Shown here piece by piece: positions 17,504-26,811 of a DNA stretch of 64,000 nt; the first letter of the stretch is position 1, and each line of letters starts with the position of its first letter. Below the pieces are notes generated by a model that saw only the letters and a program-made list of their open reading frames with translations, had not been told where the DNA came from and searched no databases. The DNA is from Alphaproteobacteria bacterium (GTDB lineage: Bacteria > Pseudomonadota > Alphaproteobacteria > Micropepsales > Micropepsaceae), in assembly GCA_017983635.1 (NCBI GenBank), contig JAGOBA010000004.1, positions 124,001 to 188,000 of the forward strand. The letters are read 5' to 3'. The translations under genes and the position numbers were made by a program.

Positions 17504-19333
17504 ATGCATCGCTATCGTAGCCACACCTGCGGCGAATTGCGCGTAACCCACGTGGGCGCCCAGGTTCGCATTTCCGGCTGGGTTCACCGGCGGCGCGATC
17601 ACGGCGGGCTCGTCTTCATTGACCTGCGTGACAACTATGGGCTCACGCAGTGCGTGGTTGAACCGGACTCGCCGGCCTTCAAAGGTGTGGATGCGCTCCG
17701 CTCGGAGTTTGTCGCGACGTTCACGGGGCGAGTGGTTGCACGGCCTGGGGACACCGTTAACAAAGATCTGCCGACCGGCGAAATCGAACTGCGGATCGAC
17801 GAAGTCGAGGTGCAGGGCACGGCGGGTGAGTTGCCGCTGCCGGTGTTCGGCGACGCGGAGTATCCGGAGGAGACGCGGCTGAAGTACCGCTTCCTGGACC
17901 TGCGCCGTGACCGGTTGCACAAGAACATTCTGCTACGTTCGAACGTGATCACGAGCTTGCGCCGGCGGATGGTCGCGCAAGGGTTTACGGAGTTTCAGAC
18001 ACCGATCTTGACCGCGTCGTCGCCGGAAGGCGCACGCGACTTCTTGGTGCCGTCGCGTCTTCATCCAGGCAAGTTCTACGCGCTGCCCCAGGCGCCGCAG
18101 CAGTTCAAACAGTTGATCATGGTGGCGGGCTTCGACCGCTATTTCCAGATCGCGCCGTGCTTCCGCGACGAGGATGCGCGCGCCGATCGCTCACCCGGCG
18201 AGTTCTATCAGCTCGACTTGGAGATGAGTTTCGTCACGCAGGAAGACGTGTTCGCCGCTGTCGAACCCGTACTGCGCGGCACGTTCGAGGAGTTCGCGAA
18301 CGGGCGCACGATCAACCCGGGACCGTTCCCGCGTATTCCATATGCGGAGTCGATGCTGAAATACGGGTCGGACAAGCCCGACCTGCGCAATCCGATCGTG
18401 ATCGCGGATGTAAGTGCGGAGTTTGCGGACCCGAGCGTCGAGTTCAAGGCGTTCAAGGCCGTCGTTGCACAAGGCGGCGTCGTGCGCGCGATTCCGGCGC
18501 CGGGTGCCGGGGCGCAGCCGCGGTCGTTCTTCGACAAGCTGAACGACTGGGCGCGCGCCGAAATGAAGGCGCCAGGGCTTGGCTACGTCACCTTCGAAGA
18601 TGACGGCGGCAAGCTCGCCGGCAAGGGGCCGATTGCGAAGTTCATTCCCGAACCGGTGCTCGCGCGGATTGCCCAGAAGACGGGCGCGAAGGCGGGCGAC
18701 GCGGTGTTTTTCTCGGCCGGCAAGCTGGATGCGGCGGCGAAACTTGCCGGCGCCGCTCGCACGCGCATCGGCAACGAGCTTCAGCTGAAGGCCTCGCCCT
18801 ACTATGACTTCCATTTCTGCTGGGTCGTCGACTTCCCGATGTACGAGTGGAACGAGGAGGAGAAGAAGATCGACTTCTCGCACAACCCGTTCTCGATGCC
18901 GAACTTCGACCATGGCGCGTTCTTGAAGCTCGACAAGAGCGACGACAAGACGATCCTGGGGATCACGGCGTTCCAGTACGACATCGTCTGCAACGGCATC
19001 GAGCTGTCGTCGGGTGCGATACGCAACCACAAGCCGGACATCATGATCAAGGCGTTCGATCTTGCGGGCTATCCACAGTCGACGGTCGAGGAGAAGTTCG
19101 GCGGCATGCTGAACGCGTTCCGCTATGGCGCGCCGCCGCACGGCGGCACGGCGCCCGGCGTCGACCGCATCGTGATGCTGATCGCGGGTGAAGAGAACCT
19201 GCGCGAGGTCACGATGTTCCCGATGAACCAGAAGGCCGAGGACCTGATGATGGGCGCGCCGAGCGAGCCGCTGCCGAAGCAGTTGCGCGAGGCGAATATC
19301 CGCGTGGTGATGCCGGAGGCGGCGAAGGGATAA
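17504..19333 (+). CDS. aspS: Aspartyl-tRNA synthetase
   Basis: This 609-residue class IIb synthetase has an N-terminal OB-fold anticodon domain ([20 protein letters not shown]), class II motif 1, and motif 2 [19 protein letters not shown]. It also has a bacterial insertion (GAD) domain and motif 3 [19 protein letters not shown]. The length fits the bacterial type. Whether it is discriminating or also charges tRNA-Asn depends on the presence of GatCAB, which is not in this window. It is divergent from rnd, with about 108 bp between starts. Confidence 0.96.
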   Translation: MHRYRSHTCGELRVTHVGAQVRISGWVHRRRDHGGLVFIDLRDNYGLTQCVVEPDSPAFKGVDALRSEFVATFTGRVVARPGDTVNKDLPTGEIELRIDEVEVQGTAGELPLPVFGDAEYPEETRLKYRFLDLRRDRLHKNILLRSNVITSLRRRMVAQGFTEFQTPILTASSPEGARDFLVPSRLHPGKFYALPQAPQQFKQLIMVAGFDRYFQIAPCFRDEDARADRSPGEFYQLDLEMSFVTQEDVFAAVEPVLRGTFEEFANGRTINPGPFPRIPYAESMLKYGSDKPDLRNPIVIADVSAEFADPSVEFKAFKAVVAQGGVVRAIPAPGAGAQPRSFFDKLNDWARAEMKAPGLGYVTFEDDGGKLAGKGPIAKFIPEPVLARIAQKTGAKAGDAVFFSAGKLDAAAKLAGAARTRIGNELQLKASPYYDFHFCWVVDFPMYEWNEEEKKIDFSHNPFSMPNFDHGAFLKLDKSDDKTILGITAFQYDIVCNGIELSSGAIRNHKPDIMIKAFDLAGYPQSTVEEKFGGMLNAFRYGAPPHGGTAPGVDRIVMLIAGEENLREVTMFPMNQKAEDLMMGAPSEPLPKQLREANIRVVMPEAAKG

Positions 19334-19392
19334 TTGAAGCGCCGCGAGTGCTATCCTGGTTCGAGTAGACTCACGACCAGGTGGAGGTTCGG

Positions 19393-20019
19393 GTGGCACG
19401 GATCGGGCGGATCTTTTTAGCGGGCGTATTGGTGTTGCTGCCGCTGGCGGTGACGGTGGGCGTGATTGCCTGGGTCGTGTCGCTGCTGGTGACTTATGCG
19501 GGTCCGAATAGCGGATTTGGGCGGCTTTTGGTCTCCGTGGGGCTTGGGGTCAGCGATGACGCGGTGGCGCCCTATGCGATTGGGCTTCTGCTGGTGCTGG
19601 GCGTGATCTTTCTGTTCGGACTCTTGGTGGAGCACGAGATTGGGACATGGCTCGGCACGGCATTCGACCGTTTGATCCGACGTATTCCAGTCGTCTCAAG
19701 CATCTATGATCTGTCGGCTCGATTTACATCGATGGTCGATCGCAAGGGTGGCGGCGATCTGAAGGCGATGAGCCCGGTGTGGTGTTTCTTCGGCGGCGAT
19801 CAGGGGGCGGCGGTGCTGGCGCTGCTCGCGTCGTCGGCGCCGGTCAAGATTGGTGGGTTGGACTACATGGGCGTTCTCGTGCCGTCAGCGCCGGTGCCGG
19901 TCGGCGGCGCGCTGATCTATGTGCCGTCAACGTGGATCAAGCCCGCGGACGGCGGGGTCGAGAATCTGATGAATGTCTACGTCTCGATGGGGGTGACGCC
20001 GCCGAAGGGGCTTGCCTAA
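19393..20019 (+). CDS. DUF502 family membrane protein (second copy)
   Basis: This 208-residue protein has two N-terminal transmembrane helices (IFLAGVLVLLPLAVTVGVIA and AIGLLLVLGVIFLFGLLV) and the DUF502 signature RRIPVVSSIYDLSARFTSM plus GVLVPSAPVPVGGALIYVP. It resembles the product at 9188, and the function is unknown. The start is taken as GTG 19393 because GGAGG lies at 19383-19387, five bases upstream. An in-frame GTG at 19381 would place that Shine-Dalgarno inside the gene. Confidence 0.82.
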   Translation: MARIGRIFLAGVLVLLPLAVTVGVIAWVVSLLVTYAGPNSGFGRLLVSVGLGVSDDAVAPYAIGLLLVLGVIFLFGLLVEHEIGTWLGTAFDRLIRRIPVVSSIYDLSARFTSMVDRKGGGDLKAMSPVWCFFGGDQGAAVLALLASSAPVKIGGLDYMGVLVPSAPVPVGGALIYVPSTWIKPADGGVENLMNVYVSMGVTPPKGLA

Positions 20020-20039
20020 TCCCGCGGCAACACAACGAA

Positions 20040-20069
20040 GCCCAGATCCTTGACGAAGAGGGTCTGGGC
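20040..20069. terminator. Possible bidirectional terminator hairpin
   Basis: GCCCAGATCC (20040-20049) can pair with GGTCTGGGC (20061-20069), giving a 9-bp stem with one bulge. It lies between the convergent ends of the DUF502 gene and the membrane-protein gene at 20090. No long T-tract follows, so Rho-independent function is uncertain. Confidence 0.35.
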
Positions 20070-20089
20070 CGCGTTTGTTCGATGTGTGA

Positions 20090-20641
20090 CTAGGCTTTGG
20101 GGGGCGTGACGAAGTAGGAGAGGATCAGGCCCGCAATGAGGTAGGAGCCGAATGCGTAGCCGACTGCGATGAGGGCGTGACTCCAAGGCCAATGCCACCA
20201 GATCGGTTGGCCAACATTAGCCTCGAATGCGCCAAGGACACCGATCAATGCCGCGATCTTCAAGCGATCGGGATAGGCTGGCGCCGCCGGTAGGACCAGC
20301 TGAAGCACCAGGGCCAGCAATATAGCGGTGCCGAGCATGTGGAGGAAGCCGAATGCCATCGTCTGGGTCATTGGCGCGGTGCCGCCGCTTCGGAAGTTGA
20401 TCATCGCGACAGGTCCGACACTCATTCGGCTTTGCCACTCCTCCGGCGTGCCGTGCTTCGGCTCGGGCACAAAGTAGACACCGTCTGCCGGAAGGTTCGC
20501 CTTGAGGGCGTCGCCAATGGCGGTCTCGCCTTCTGCCGACATATGCGAGAACGGGTCGATCAGCCCGGAGCCCCAATAAAAGAAGCCCCAAATGAACATG
20601 GCAACAGCAGCGAGTATCGTGCCGAGTGCTAGTTTGAGCAT
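20090..20641 (-). CDS. Hypothetical four-helix membrane protein
   Basis: This 183-residue protein has an N-terminal helix (LALGTILAAVAMFIWGFFYW), a periplasmic stretch of about 70 residues, then three further helices. The soluble region contains DGVYFVPEPKHGTPEEW, and IWWHWPWSH follows in the membrane part. I recall similar unnamed proteins in alphaproteobacteria but no function. It is convergent with the second DUF502 gene. Confidence 0.6.
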   Translation of the reverse strand: MLKLALGTILAAVAMFIWGFFYWGSGLIDPFSHMSAEGETAIGDALKANLPADGVYFVPEPKHGTPEEWQSRMSVGPVAMINFRSGGTAPMTQTMAFGFLHMLGTAILLALVLQLVLPAAPAYPDRLKIAALIGVLGAFEANVGQPIWWHWPWSHALIAVGYAFGSYLIAGLILSYFVTPPKA

Positions 20642-20788
20642 GCGTACCTCCAGACCTTGATGCTGGCCGATCTTGCAGCCGCGATTTTGACGGAGCGTCG
20701 GAGCGATCCCGTCGATATCGCGATAGTAGCGCAGGGTGCGGGCCGGGGCGAGAGCTTGATTGGGGGTGACGTCGCCGCCGGGACTTTC

Positions 20789-21661
20789 TTACGGCGTCTC
20801 GCTCACCGCCGCGACGCTATCCCATTTGCCGTGGAGGACCGCGAGGACGACGCCGGCGGTGTCGTTGATGGCGTCGGCGAGTTCGGCGCGAATGGTGCCT
20901 TCGCGAATGCGGTTCGTCCAGAGCTCGGGTGCGTTGTTTAGTTGGCGGAACCAGTACTTCAGCGCTTTGGTCGCGTGCGCGTCATCGGCTCTGGCGAAGT
21001 CGACGATCAGCGGGGAGCGCGCCTCGCTGTCGTTGGGGTCTTGCGACGGCCACGTGATGAGGAGCGGGCCGCTCAAGTGCGCGATGTCGGCCTTGTTGGC
21101 GATCGAGCGGGCCAGGCTGTGATCGTACCAATCGATCAGGTCGTCACAGCGTCGGTTGCGAAAGGCGTAGTCGATCTGCCAGCGCTCGACGACGGTCGAG
21201 ATCGGCCAGTAGGTCATCAGCACTTGCTCGCGTGTTTCGCTGTCGGGCGCCATGTAGTCGAGCGAGGCCAGCGTGACTTCGCAGAAGCGGCGTTGCACGG
21301 CGCGGTCTTCGTCGGTAACGGCGGCGCGCGGCATCAGCACGAAGCCGAACGCCCTCGCGGTGTCGATGCGGACGCTGCCCCTCTGGAAGTAGCTGACGAC
21401 TTTCTGCATTCCGGCCGTGCTGTTGCCGACGGAGAAGCCGCTGACGAGGCCCGGCCGCGATGCGGGCTTGGGTGCCGGCGGCGGGTGTGTATCGTCAGGA
21501 GGGCATGACGGCAACTGGGTGCCGGGAACGCAAGTTGTCGGCTGCGGCGGCGTCACGATGACGGGCGATGCGGGCGGTTGGCCAGCCGGCATCATCTGCG
21601 CAAGTGCGGGCCACGCGAGTGCGATGCCGAACGCGGCACAAAGAACCGTCAAATTTCTCAT
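20789..21661 (-). CDS. Hypothetical secreted protein with proline-rich linker
   Basis: This 290-residue protein has a clear signal peptide (NLTVLCAAFGIALAWPALAQ). A proline-rich segment with two cysteines follows (about residues 25-70), then a domain of about 210 residues with no motif I recognise (YFQRGSVRIDTARAFGFVL, WQIDYAFRNRRCDDLIDWY). It is monocistronic, with gaps of about 110-150 bp on each side. The function is unknown. Confidence 0.55.
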   Translation of the reverse strand: MRNLTVLCAAFGIALAWPALAQMMPAGQPPASPVIVTPPQPTTCVPGTQLPSCPPDDTHPPPAPKPASRPGLVSGFSVGNSTAGMQKVVSYFQRGSVRIDTARAFGFVLMPRAAVTDEDRAVQRRFCEVTLASLDYMAPDSETREQVLMTYWPISTVVERWQIDYAFRNRRCDDLIDWYDHSLARSIANKADIAHLSGPLLITWPSQDPNDSEARSPLIVDFARADDAHATKALKYWFRQLNNAPELWTNRIREGTIRAELADAINDTAGVVLAVLHGKWDSVAAVSETP

Positions 21662-21770
21662 GAACCTGCTCCGTCTTCCGCGGTTGCTGCGCGGAGAATC
21701 AGTTCGCTAGAGGATGCGGGAGGGGGCTCAGCGGTGCAACCGGCGCCCAGAAAGGCGGCTTATTGCTTTG

Positions 21771-22262
21771 CTAGACGCTGCGTTCCATCAGCAACGCATC
21801 TTGCGTTCTGCCGTCGACACGGCGGTAGTCGCGCCAGATGCCTGCGTTGGTAAAGCCGAGCTTGCGATAGAGCGCGATTGCGCCGGTGTTGTCGCTATAG
21901 ACCGTGAGTTCGATCTTTTCGATGTTGCTTTGCGGGGCGTGGGCGATGCTTGCGGCGAGCAAGCGTGCACCGAGGCCCTGGCCGCGGTATGGGGCGAGGA
22001 CGCCCATGCCTAGGATCCCGCGATGGGCGCACTCCGGGATGTCGACGGGCGTGATATCGGCCCAACCGACAACCTCGTTGTTCACCACGGCGCAGTATGT
22101 CGGCCAATTGTTGGCGATATGCTTCAAAAGGAATGCCGCTTCGGGATCAAATGGCGGGAGTGAGAGGCGGCCAAGATAGATGCGTTCGGCGATCACCGCG
22201 TCGACCGCGGCGCGGTGTGAGGCCATCAGTTCTTTAGGGGTGTAGACGATGTCGATTGTCAT
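21771..22262 (-). CDS. GNAT family N-acetyltransferase
   Basis: This 163-residue protein has the GNAT acetyl-CoA site: GMGVLAPYRGQGLGARLL (the Q/R-x2-G-x-G/A motif), then IELTVYSDNTGAIALYRKLGF, typical of motif B. The start is ATG 22262, overlapping the stop of the upstream hydrolase gene as ATGA. The acceptor substrate is unknown. It is the last gene of a leftward four-gene chain (SnoaL-like, trmFO, hydrolase, GNAT) linked by overlapping start and stop codons. Confidence 0.85.
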   Translation of the reverse strand: MTIDIVYTPKELMASHRAAVDAVIAERIYLGRLSLPPFDPEAAFLLKHIANNWPTYCAVVNNEVVGWADITPVDIPECAHRGILGMGVLAPYRGQGLGARLLAASIAHAPQSNIEKIELTVYSDNTGAIALYRKLGFTNAGIWRDYRRVDGRTQDALLMERSV

Positions 22263-23107
22263 GGCTTGGCGGCGTTCAGCCACGCGAGCAAATGTTTCGT
22301 CGTCTCGCCGGGGAATTGGTCGACGAAGAAGTGGCCGGCGTCTTTGAGTTCGACGAATGCGTAGGGCGCTTGGACATAGTCCTTGGTGAGTTCGGCGGCG
22401 CAGCGGCCGACGGTCGCGTCGGCGGTGCCCCAGATGTAGAGCGTCGGGACTTCGGCGGGCTTGACATCGCTGCCGGGAAGACCGCCGGCGCGGTACCAGT
22501 TCATGGCGGCTTCGATGGCGCCCGGTTCGCGAAGGGCGCGGATGTAGACTCCGGCGTCCGCTGCGGGGACCCCTTGTGCTTCAAGTGCGGCGGCGAGCGG
22601 TTTGAGATCTGCTTCGCGCATTTGCTTCAGCGCGTCGCCTTCGCGGAATGCGCGATGATGGTGGGACCGTTCCGCTTGCGAGGTATCTTCCTGCATCGCG
22701 CGGGCGAATGCGGCGGGATGGGGACGTGAGAGGACGGCGAGCGACCTCACGCGGCCGGGGTGTTGCGTGGCGATGAGCCAGGCGATTTGGCCGCCCCAAT
22801 CGTGGCCGACCAAGTGAAAGCACGGTGCGTTCAGCGCGTCCATGAGGGCGAGTGCGTCGGCGACGATGTTGGGCGTAGCGTAGGCGCCTTCCTCTGCGGG
22901 TCTTGCGCCGGGCGAATAGCCGCGCTGATCGGGGGCGATGGCGCGAAAGCCCGCTGCGGCAATCGATGGCAATTGGTGGCGCCACATGTGGCGCGTTTCG
23001 GGGAAGCCGTGGAGCAGGAGGACTGCTGGTGCGTCGGCGGCACCCGCGATGTCGACAGTGAACGTGAGGTCGCCAAGTTTAATCGACTTGGTTTCCAAGG
23101 CGCTCAC
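22259..23107 (-). CDS. Alpha/beta hydrolase, epoxide hydrolase/dehalogenase-like
   Basis: This 282-residue alpha/beta hydrolase has the oxyanion loop [15 protein letters not shown], and the nucleophile elbow HDWGGQIAW carries Asp rather than Ser. That points to the epoxide hydrolase/haloalkane dehalogenase branch. The acid is likely in the [11 protein letters not shown] region, and the catalytic His is in [13 protein letters not shown]. It starts at GTG 23107, overlapping the trmFO stop (GTGA), and its stop overlaps the GNAT start. Confidence 0.85.
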   Translation of the reverse strand: MSALETKSIKLGDLTFTVDIAGAADAPAVLLLHGFPETRHMWRHQLPSIAAAGFRAIAPDQRGYSPGARPAEEGAYATPNIVADALALMDALNAPCFHLVGHDWGGQIAWLIATQHPGRVRSLAVLSRPHPAAFARAMQEDTSQAERSHHHRAFREGDALKQMREADLKPLAAALEAQGVPAADAGVYIRALREPGAIEAAMNWYRAGGLPGSDVKPAEVPTLYIWGTADATVGRCAAELTKDYVQAPYAFVELKDAGHFFVDQFPGETTKHLLAWLNAAKP

Positions 23108-24462
23108 TCCGCCGCCGCTTCGCGTTTGATGCCGAGCCAGGCGTCGAGGTCGGCGAGGGCGCGGCGCGACATCAGTTGCTTCTTGGCGCGGCCGCGGTCT
23201 TTGCCTTTCACGCCGGGCGGGGGCGGGAGCTCGGGGAGCAGGCCGTAGTTGACGTTCATCGGCTGGAACGTCTTTGCGTCGGCATCGCCGGTGATGTGGG
23301 CGAGGAGGGCGCCAAGTGCGGTGGTGCGCGGTGGCGGCGTTTGTGTGTTGCCGAGACGCTGGGCGGCTGCAAAGCGGCCGGCGAGGAGGCCGATGGCGGC
23401 GCTTTCGACGTAGCCTTCGACGCCGGTCATTTGGCCGGCGAAGCGCAGGCGCGGCTCAAGCTTCATGCGCAATTCGCCGTCGAGCAGTTTGGGCGAGTTG
23501 ATGAAGGTGTTGCGGTGCAGACCGCCGAGACGTGCGAACTGCGCGTTCTCGAGGCCCGGGATTGTCTTGAAGATGCGAGTCTGCTCGCCGTGCTTCAGCT
23601 TCGTTTGGAAGCCAACCATGTTGTAGAGCGTGCCGAGTGCGTTATCTTGCCGGAGTTGCACCACCGCGTAAGCGCGCTTTCCGGTGTGCGGGTTGGTGAG
23701 GCCGACGGGTTTCATCGGACCGAAGCGCAGGGTTTCCGCGCCGCGTTCCGCCATAACTTCGATGGGCAAGCAGGCTTCAAAATAGGGCGTGTCTTTCTCC
23801 CAATCTTTGAACGTCGTCTTTTCGCCGGTCAGCAACGCGTCGATGAAGGCGCGGTACTGCGTTTCGTCCATCGGGCAGTTGATGTAGTCGGCGCCGTCGC
23901 CCTTGTCGTAACGGGATTGGAACCAGGCTCGTGAGAGGTCGATGGACTCCTTGTGCACGATCGGTGCGATGGCGTCGAAGAACGCGAGCGAGTCTTCGCC
24001 GCTGAGTGCGCCGATAGCAGTGGCGAGCGGCGTCGAGGTCAGCGGGCCGGTCGCGATGACGACGCTGTCCCACTCGGCCGGTGGCAGACTCGCGATCTCT
24101 TCGCGGGCGATGGTGATGTGCGGCGAAGCTTCGATAGCAGTTTGCACGGCATCGGCAAAGCCGACGCGATCGACGGCGAGCGCACCGCCGGCGGGGACCT
24201 TGTGCTGGTCGCCAGCGCGCATGATCAGCGAATTGCAGCGGCGCATTTCTTCGTGCAGCAGTCCGACGGCGTTGTTCTCCCAGTCGTCGGAGCGGAACGA
24301 GTTCGAGCATACCAGTTCGGCGAGGCTATCGCCTGTGTGGGCCGGGGTCATCTTCACCGGGCGCATTTCATGCAGCACCACGGGCACGCCCGCGCGCGAA
24401 ATCTGCCAAGCGGCTTCGCAACCGGCGAGGCCGCCGCCGATGACATGGACCGGCTTTGTCAT
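23104..24462 (-). CDS. trmFO: Methylenetetrahydrofolate-tRNA-(uracil-5-)-methyltransferase TrmFO
   Basis: This 452-residue FAD- and folate-dependent enzyme forms m5U54 in the T loop of tRNA. The Rossmann FAD motif [14 protein letters not shown] is at the N-terminus, followed by the family block [19 protein letters not shown] and [20 protein letters not shown] later [19 protein letters not shown] block is the GidA-like C-terminal FAD region. The start is ATG 24462, overlapping the stop of the SnoaL-like gene. It heads the coupled hydrolase and GNAT genes, whose relation to tRNA modification is unclear. Confidence 0.95.
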   Translation of the reverse strand: MTKPVHVIGGGLAGCEAAWQISRAGVPVVLHEMRPVKMTPAHTGDSLAELVCSNSFRSDDWENNAVGLLHEEMRRCNSLIMRAGDQHKVPAGGALAVDRVGFADAVQTAIEASPHITIAREEIASLPPAEWDSVVIATGPLTSTPLATAIGALSGEDSLAFFDAIAPIVHKESIDLSRAWFQSRYDKGDGADYINCPMDETQYRAFIDALLTGEKTTFKDWEKDTPYFEACLPIEVMAERGAETLRFGPMKPVGLTNPHTGKRAYAVVQLRQDNALGTLYNMVGFQTKLKHGEQTRIFKTIPGLENAQFARLGGLHRNTFINSPKLLDGELRMKLEPRLRFAGQMTGVEGYVESAAIGLLAGRFAAAQRLGNTQTPPPRTTALGALLAHITGDADAKTFQPMNVNYGLLPELPPPPGVKGKDRGRAKKQLMSRRALADLDAWLGIKREAAAE

Positions 24463-24938
24463 GGGCGACCGATCGCAGCGGAGGCGACGGACGTGTTGTG
24501 GAACGCCACGATCTTCCATCTGCCGGCGTGCTTGAACAGCGTCAGCGTCGCGCGTTGTTCACTGTCGTGCAGGTCGTTCGACATCTGGCGCTGACGCGCG
24601 GTCGAGGCGATAGCAGCTGGCGGCAAGTGGCTGGTAATCTTCTGGTGGATCACGGCGATTGCTACGTCCGGTTTCAGGAAGCGGATACGCTCCACCGAAT
24701 AGCAGGCTTTGCTGCCTTTGTAGATGGTCGAAAGGACATGTTGGTGGCCGCTTTCGACGATTTCCTTGCCTTGGTAGCGCTCGCCCAAAAGGCCGACGAA
24801 GTCCACGTCGTCGTGCATGCAGGCCGCGAAAGCTAAACCATCACCCGCATTCCAGGCGGCTTCGCAGTGGGCGATGACGTCGCGCACGGCGCGCTCGGCG
24901 TCGGGGTTCGTGGCGGGGCTCACGGTCTTGGTCATCAT
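24459..24938 (-). CDS. SnoaL-like/DUF4440 (SgcJ-type) NTF2-fold protein
   Basis: This 159-residue cystatin/NTF2-fold protein shows the pattern [20 protein letters not shown], then [18 protein letters not shown] and [12 protein letters not shown], typical of the SgcJ/EcaC-type SnoaL-like family. The start is set at ATG 24938. A frame upstream is open but lacks conserved residues. The catalytic role is unknown. Its stop overlaps the trmFO start. Confidence 0.75.
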   Translation of the reverse strand: MMTKTVSPATNPDAERAVRDVIAHCEAAWNAGDGLAFAACMHDDVDFVGLLGERYQGKEIVESGHQHVLSTIYKGSKACYSVERIRFLKPDVAIAVIHQKITSHLPPAAIASTARQRQMSNDLHDSEQRATLTLFKHAGRWKIVAFHNTSVASAAIGRP

Positions 24939-24985
24939 GGCCGCAATGCCTATAGTCTTGGCGGCCGGGGTGGTAGGCGGTGACA

Positions 24986-25351
24986 ATGAATAGGCTGATC
25001 AAATTCGCGTTGGTTGGGGTGCTGGCAGGTGCGTTTGGCCCCGCGACGGCCGGTTCGAAGATGACGGGCTGCACGCTCAACGGTAAGGCGCTGTTCGGCA
25101 AGGTGCAGGTGGTCAAGAGCTTCCCGGATTTCCGGGTGCAAATCGTCACAAGCTTTCCGGACTTGAAGGTGCAGCGGGTGACGAGCTTCCCGGACACTTG
25201 CGGGAAGTGGCAGTGGGTGAACAGCTTCCCGGACTTCACCGTCGAGTACGTCGAAAGCTTTCCCGACTTTACGATCGAGTTTGTGGAGAGCTTTCCGGGG
25301 GGAGGGTTAGGCGCAACAAACGGAGTCATGGTGCGCCTGCGCGGACCATGA
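24986..25351 (+). CDS. Secreted SFPD-repeat protein, resembling the 7(1) septoil knot family
   Basis: This 121-residue protein has a signal peptide (LIKFALVGVLAGAFGPATAG). A short CTLNGKALFGKVQVV lead is followed by a repeat of about 11 residues built on V-x-x-V-x-SFPD-hydrophobic. Six copies are seen: KSFPDF, TSFPDL, TSFPDT, NSFPDF, ESFPDF and ESFPGG. An insertion CGKWQW lies between copies 3 and 4, where a second Cys may pair with the first. The layout closely matches my memory of a small family whose structure is a 7(1) torus knot. The cellular role is unknown. It is divergent from the SnoaL-like gene, with 47 bp between starts. The start is ATG 24986. Confidence 0.75.
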   Translation: MNRLIKFALVGVLAGAFGPATAGSKMTGCTLNGKALFGKVQVVKSFPDFRVQIVTSFPDLKVQRVTSFPDTCGKWQWVNSFPDFTVEYVESFPDFTIEFVESFPGGGLGATNGVMVRLRGP

Positions 25352-25368
25352 CACAGAGCGGGTGGCGT

Positions 25369-26799
25369 TCAGTTCCACACCCCCGGCTTCCGTCCGATCC
25401 ACGGATGGGCTTGTTCGAGTTGGCCGGCGAGGCGGTAGAGGGTGGCTTCGTCGCCCCATTTGGCGGTGAACATCATGCCGACGGGCAGGCCGCTCTTCGA
25501 GTGTGCGAGCGGCAGCGAGAGCGACGGTTGGCCAGTCATGTTGAATGGCGGCGTGAAACCGAAGGTTTGGGCTTGGCGGGAGTCGACTTCGCGCGGCTCC
25601 AGACGGACGGGGTCGATGAACCCGATCTTCGGAACCGGTGTCGACAAGACCGGCGTGAGCAACACGTCGATCGTCGTGAAGACGCGGAAGATTTCGCGCG
25701 TCATCGCCTTGAGCGTCTGCCAACCGCGCATCGTTTCGTAGCCCGGAATACGTTCGCCGCCCTTCCAGTTGCGCCAGCTGAGCGCCTCGAGTTCGTCTTG
25801 CGCCGGTTCGCGGCCCATGTCCTGCACGCGGTGGCGCATCGAGGCTGCGAAATTGGCGCCGAGCACGGCGGTGCTGGCGGCGTAGAGTTTGCGGTAGTTG
25901 ATGCCGAGGCCGCGCTCGTCGACGTGGTGGCCTAGGGCTTCGAGCTTCTTCGCGGTGTCGCGCAGCAGTGCGGCGATTTCGGGATCGATCGGTTTGCCGC
26001 TCGGCGTTTCGTCGGTGAAGGCGATGCGCAGGCGACCGGGTGCGGTTGCGACTTCAAGCGCGTAGGGGCGCGTCTTCGGCGGCATCGGATAAGGGCTGTC
26101 GGCTTCGGGCATGTCGATGCAGTCGAGCATCGCGGCGCTGTCGCGCACGCTGCGCGAGACGACGTGGTGCACCGCGTAACCGTGGCCGATGCTCGTGTCG
26201 TGCTCCGGTCCTTGCGGGACGCGGTATTGCGTCACCTTCATGCCGACGAGGCCGCAGCAGGCGGCGGGGATGCGGATCGAGCCCAAGCCGTCCGAAGCAT
26301 TGGCAAGTGGCACAATGCCGGCGGCGACGGCGCCCGCCGAGCCACCGGACGAACCGCCGGTGATGTGGTCGGTGTTCCACGGGTTGCGGCAAGGGCCGAG
26401 GCGCGCGCTTTCGGTCGTGCCGGTGATGCCGAACTCCGGCGTGTTGGTCTTGCCGAAAATGTTGACGCCGGATGCCTTGAAGCGCTGCGCGAGGAGGCTG
26501 TCGTAGGTATCGTTTTCATTCTTGTTGAATGCGGTGCCGTCGGTGCGCGGGAGTCCTGCGACTTCAACGCCCAGATCCTTGATCAAGAAGGGCACACCTT
26601 TGAAAGGGCCGTCGGGCAGCTTCGTCGCTGCGGCGCGCGCCATGTCGTAGGCTTTGTAGACGATGGCGTTGAGTTTGCCGTTGTGGCGCTCGGCGCGTTC
26701 GATCGCGGCTTCGAGCAGCTCGGCGGGCGTTACGTCCTTGTTGCGCACCAATTCGGCCAGGCCCAGACCGTCGTGGTCGGCGTATTGTTGGAAGCCCAT
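25369..26799 (-). CDS. Amidase signature family enzyme (copy 1)
   Basis: This 476-residue amidase has the Ser-cisSer-Lys triad positions visible: Lys in GVPFLIKDLGVEVAG, and the glycine/serine core [20 protein letters not shown] followed by GLGSIRIPAA. The length is typical. Family members hydrolyse amides or nitrile-derived substrates. The genomic context gives no substrate, and it is not the GatA of a gatCAB cluster. It lies 12 bp downstream of a homologous amidase gene, each with its own AGGA-type ribosome site. Confidence 0.9.
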   Translation of the reverse strand: MGFQQYADHDGLGLAELVRNKDVTPAELLEAAIERAERHNGKLNAIVYKAYDMARAAATKLPDGPFKGVPFLIKDLGVEVAGLPRTDGTAFNKNENDTYDSLLAQRFKASGVNIFGKTNTPEFGITGTTESARLGPCRNPWNTDHITGGSSGGSAGAVAAGIVPLANASDGLGSIRIPAACCGLVGMKVTQYRVPQGPEHDTSIGHGYAVHHVVSRSVRDSAAMLDCIDMPEADSPYPMPPKTRPYALEVATAPGRLRIAFTDETPSGKPIDPEIAALLRDTAKKLEALGHHVDERGLGINYRKLYAASTAVLGANFAASMRHRVQDMGREPAQDELEALSWRNWKGGERIPGYETMRGWQTLKAMTREIFRVFTTIDVLLTPVLSTPVPKIGFIDPVRLEPREVDSRQAQTFGFTPPFNMTGQPSLSLPLAHSKSGLPVGMMFTAKWGDEATLYRLAGQLEQAHPWIGRKPGVWN

Positions 26800-26811
26800 G
26801 GTTGTTTCCTC

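Noticed and set aside
25080..25310. Regularly spaced AGCTTCCCGGA-type repeats as a CRISPR array
   Set aside because: The repeats are about 33 bp apart without unique spacers and encode the SFPD protein repeat in one frame with a signal peptide.
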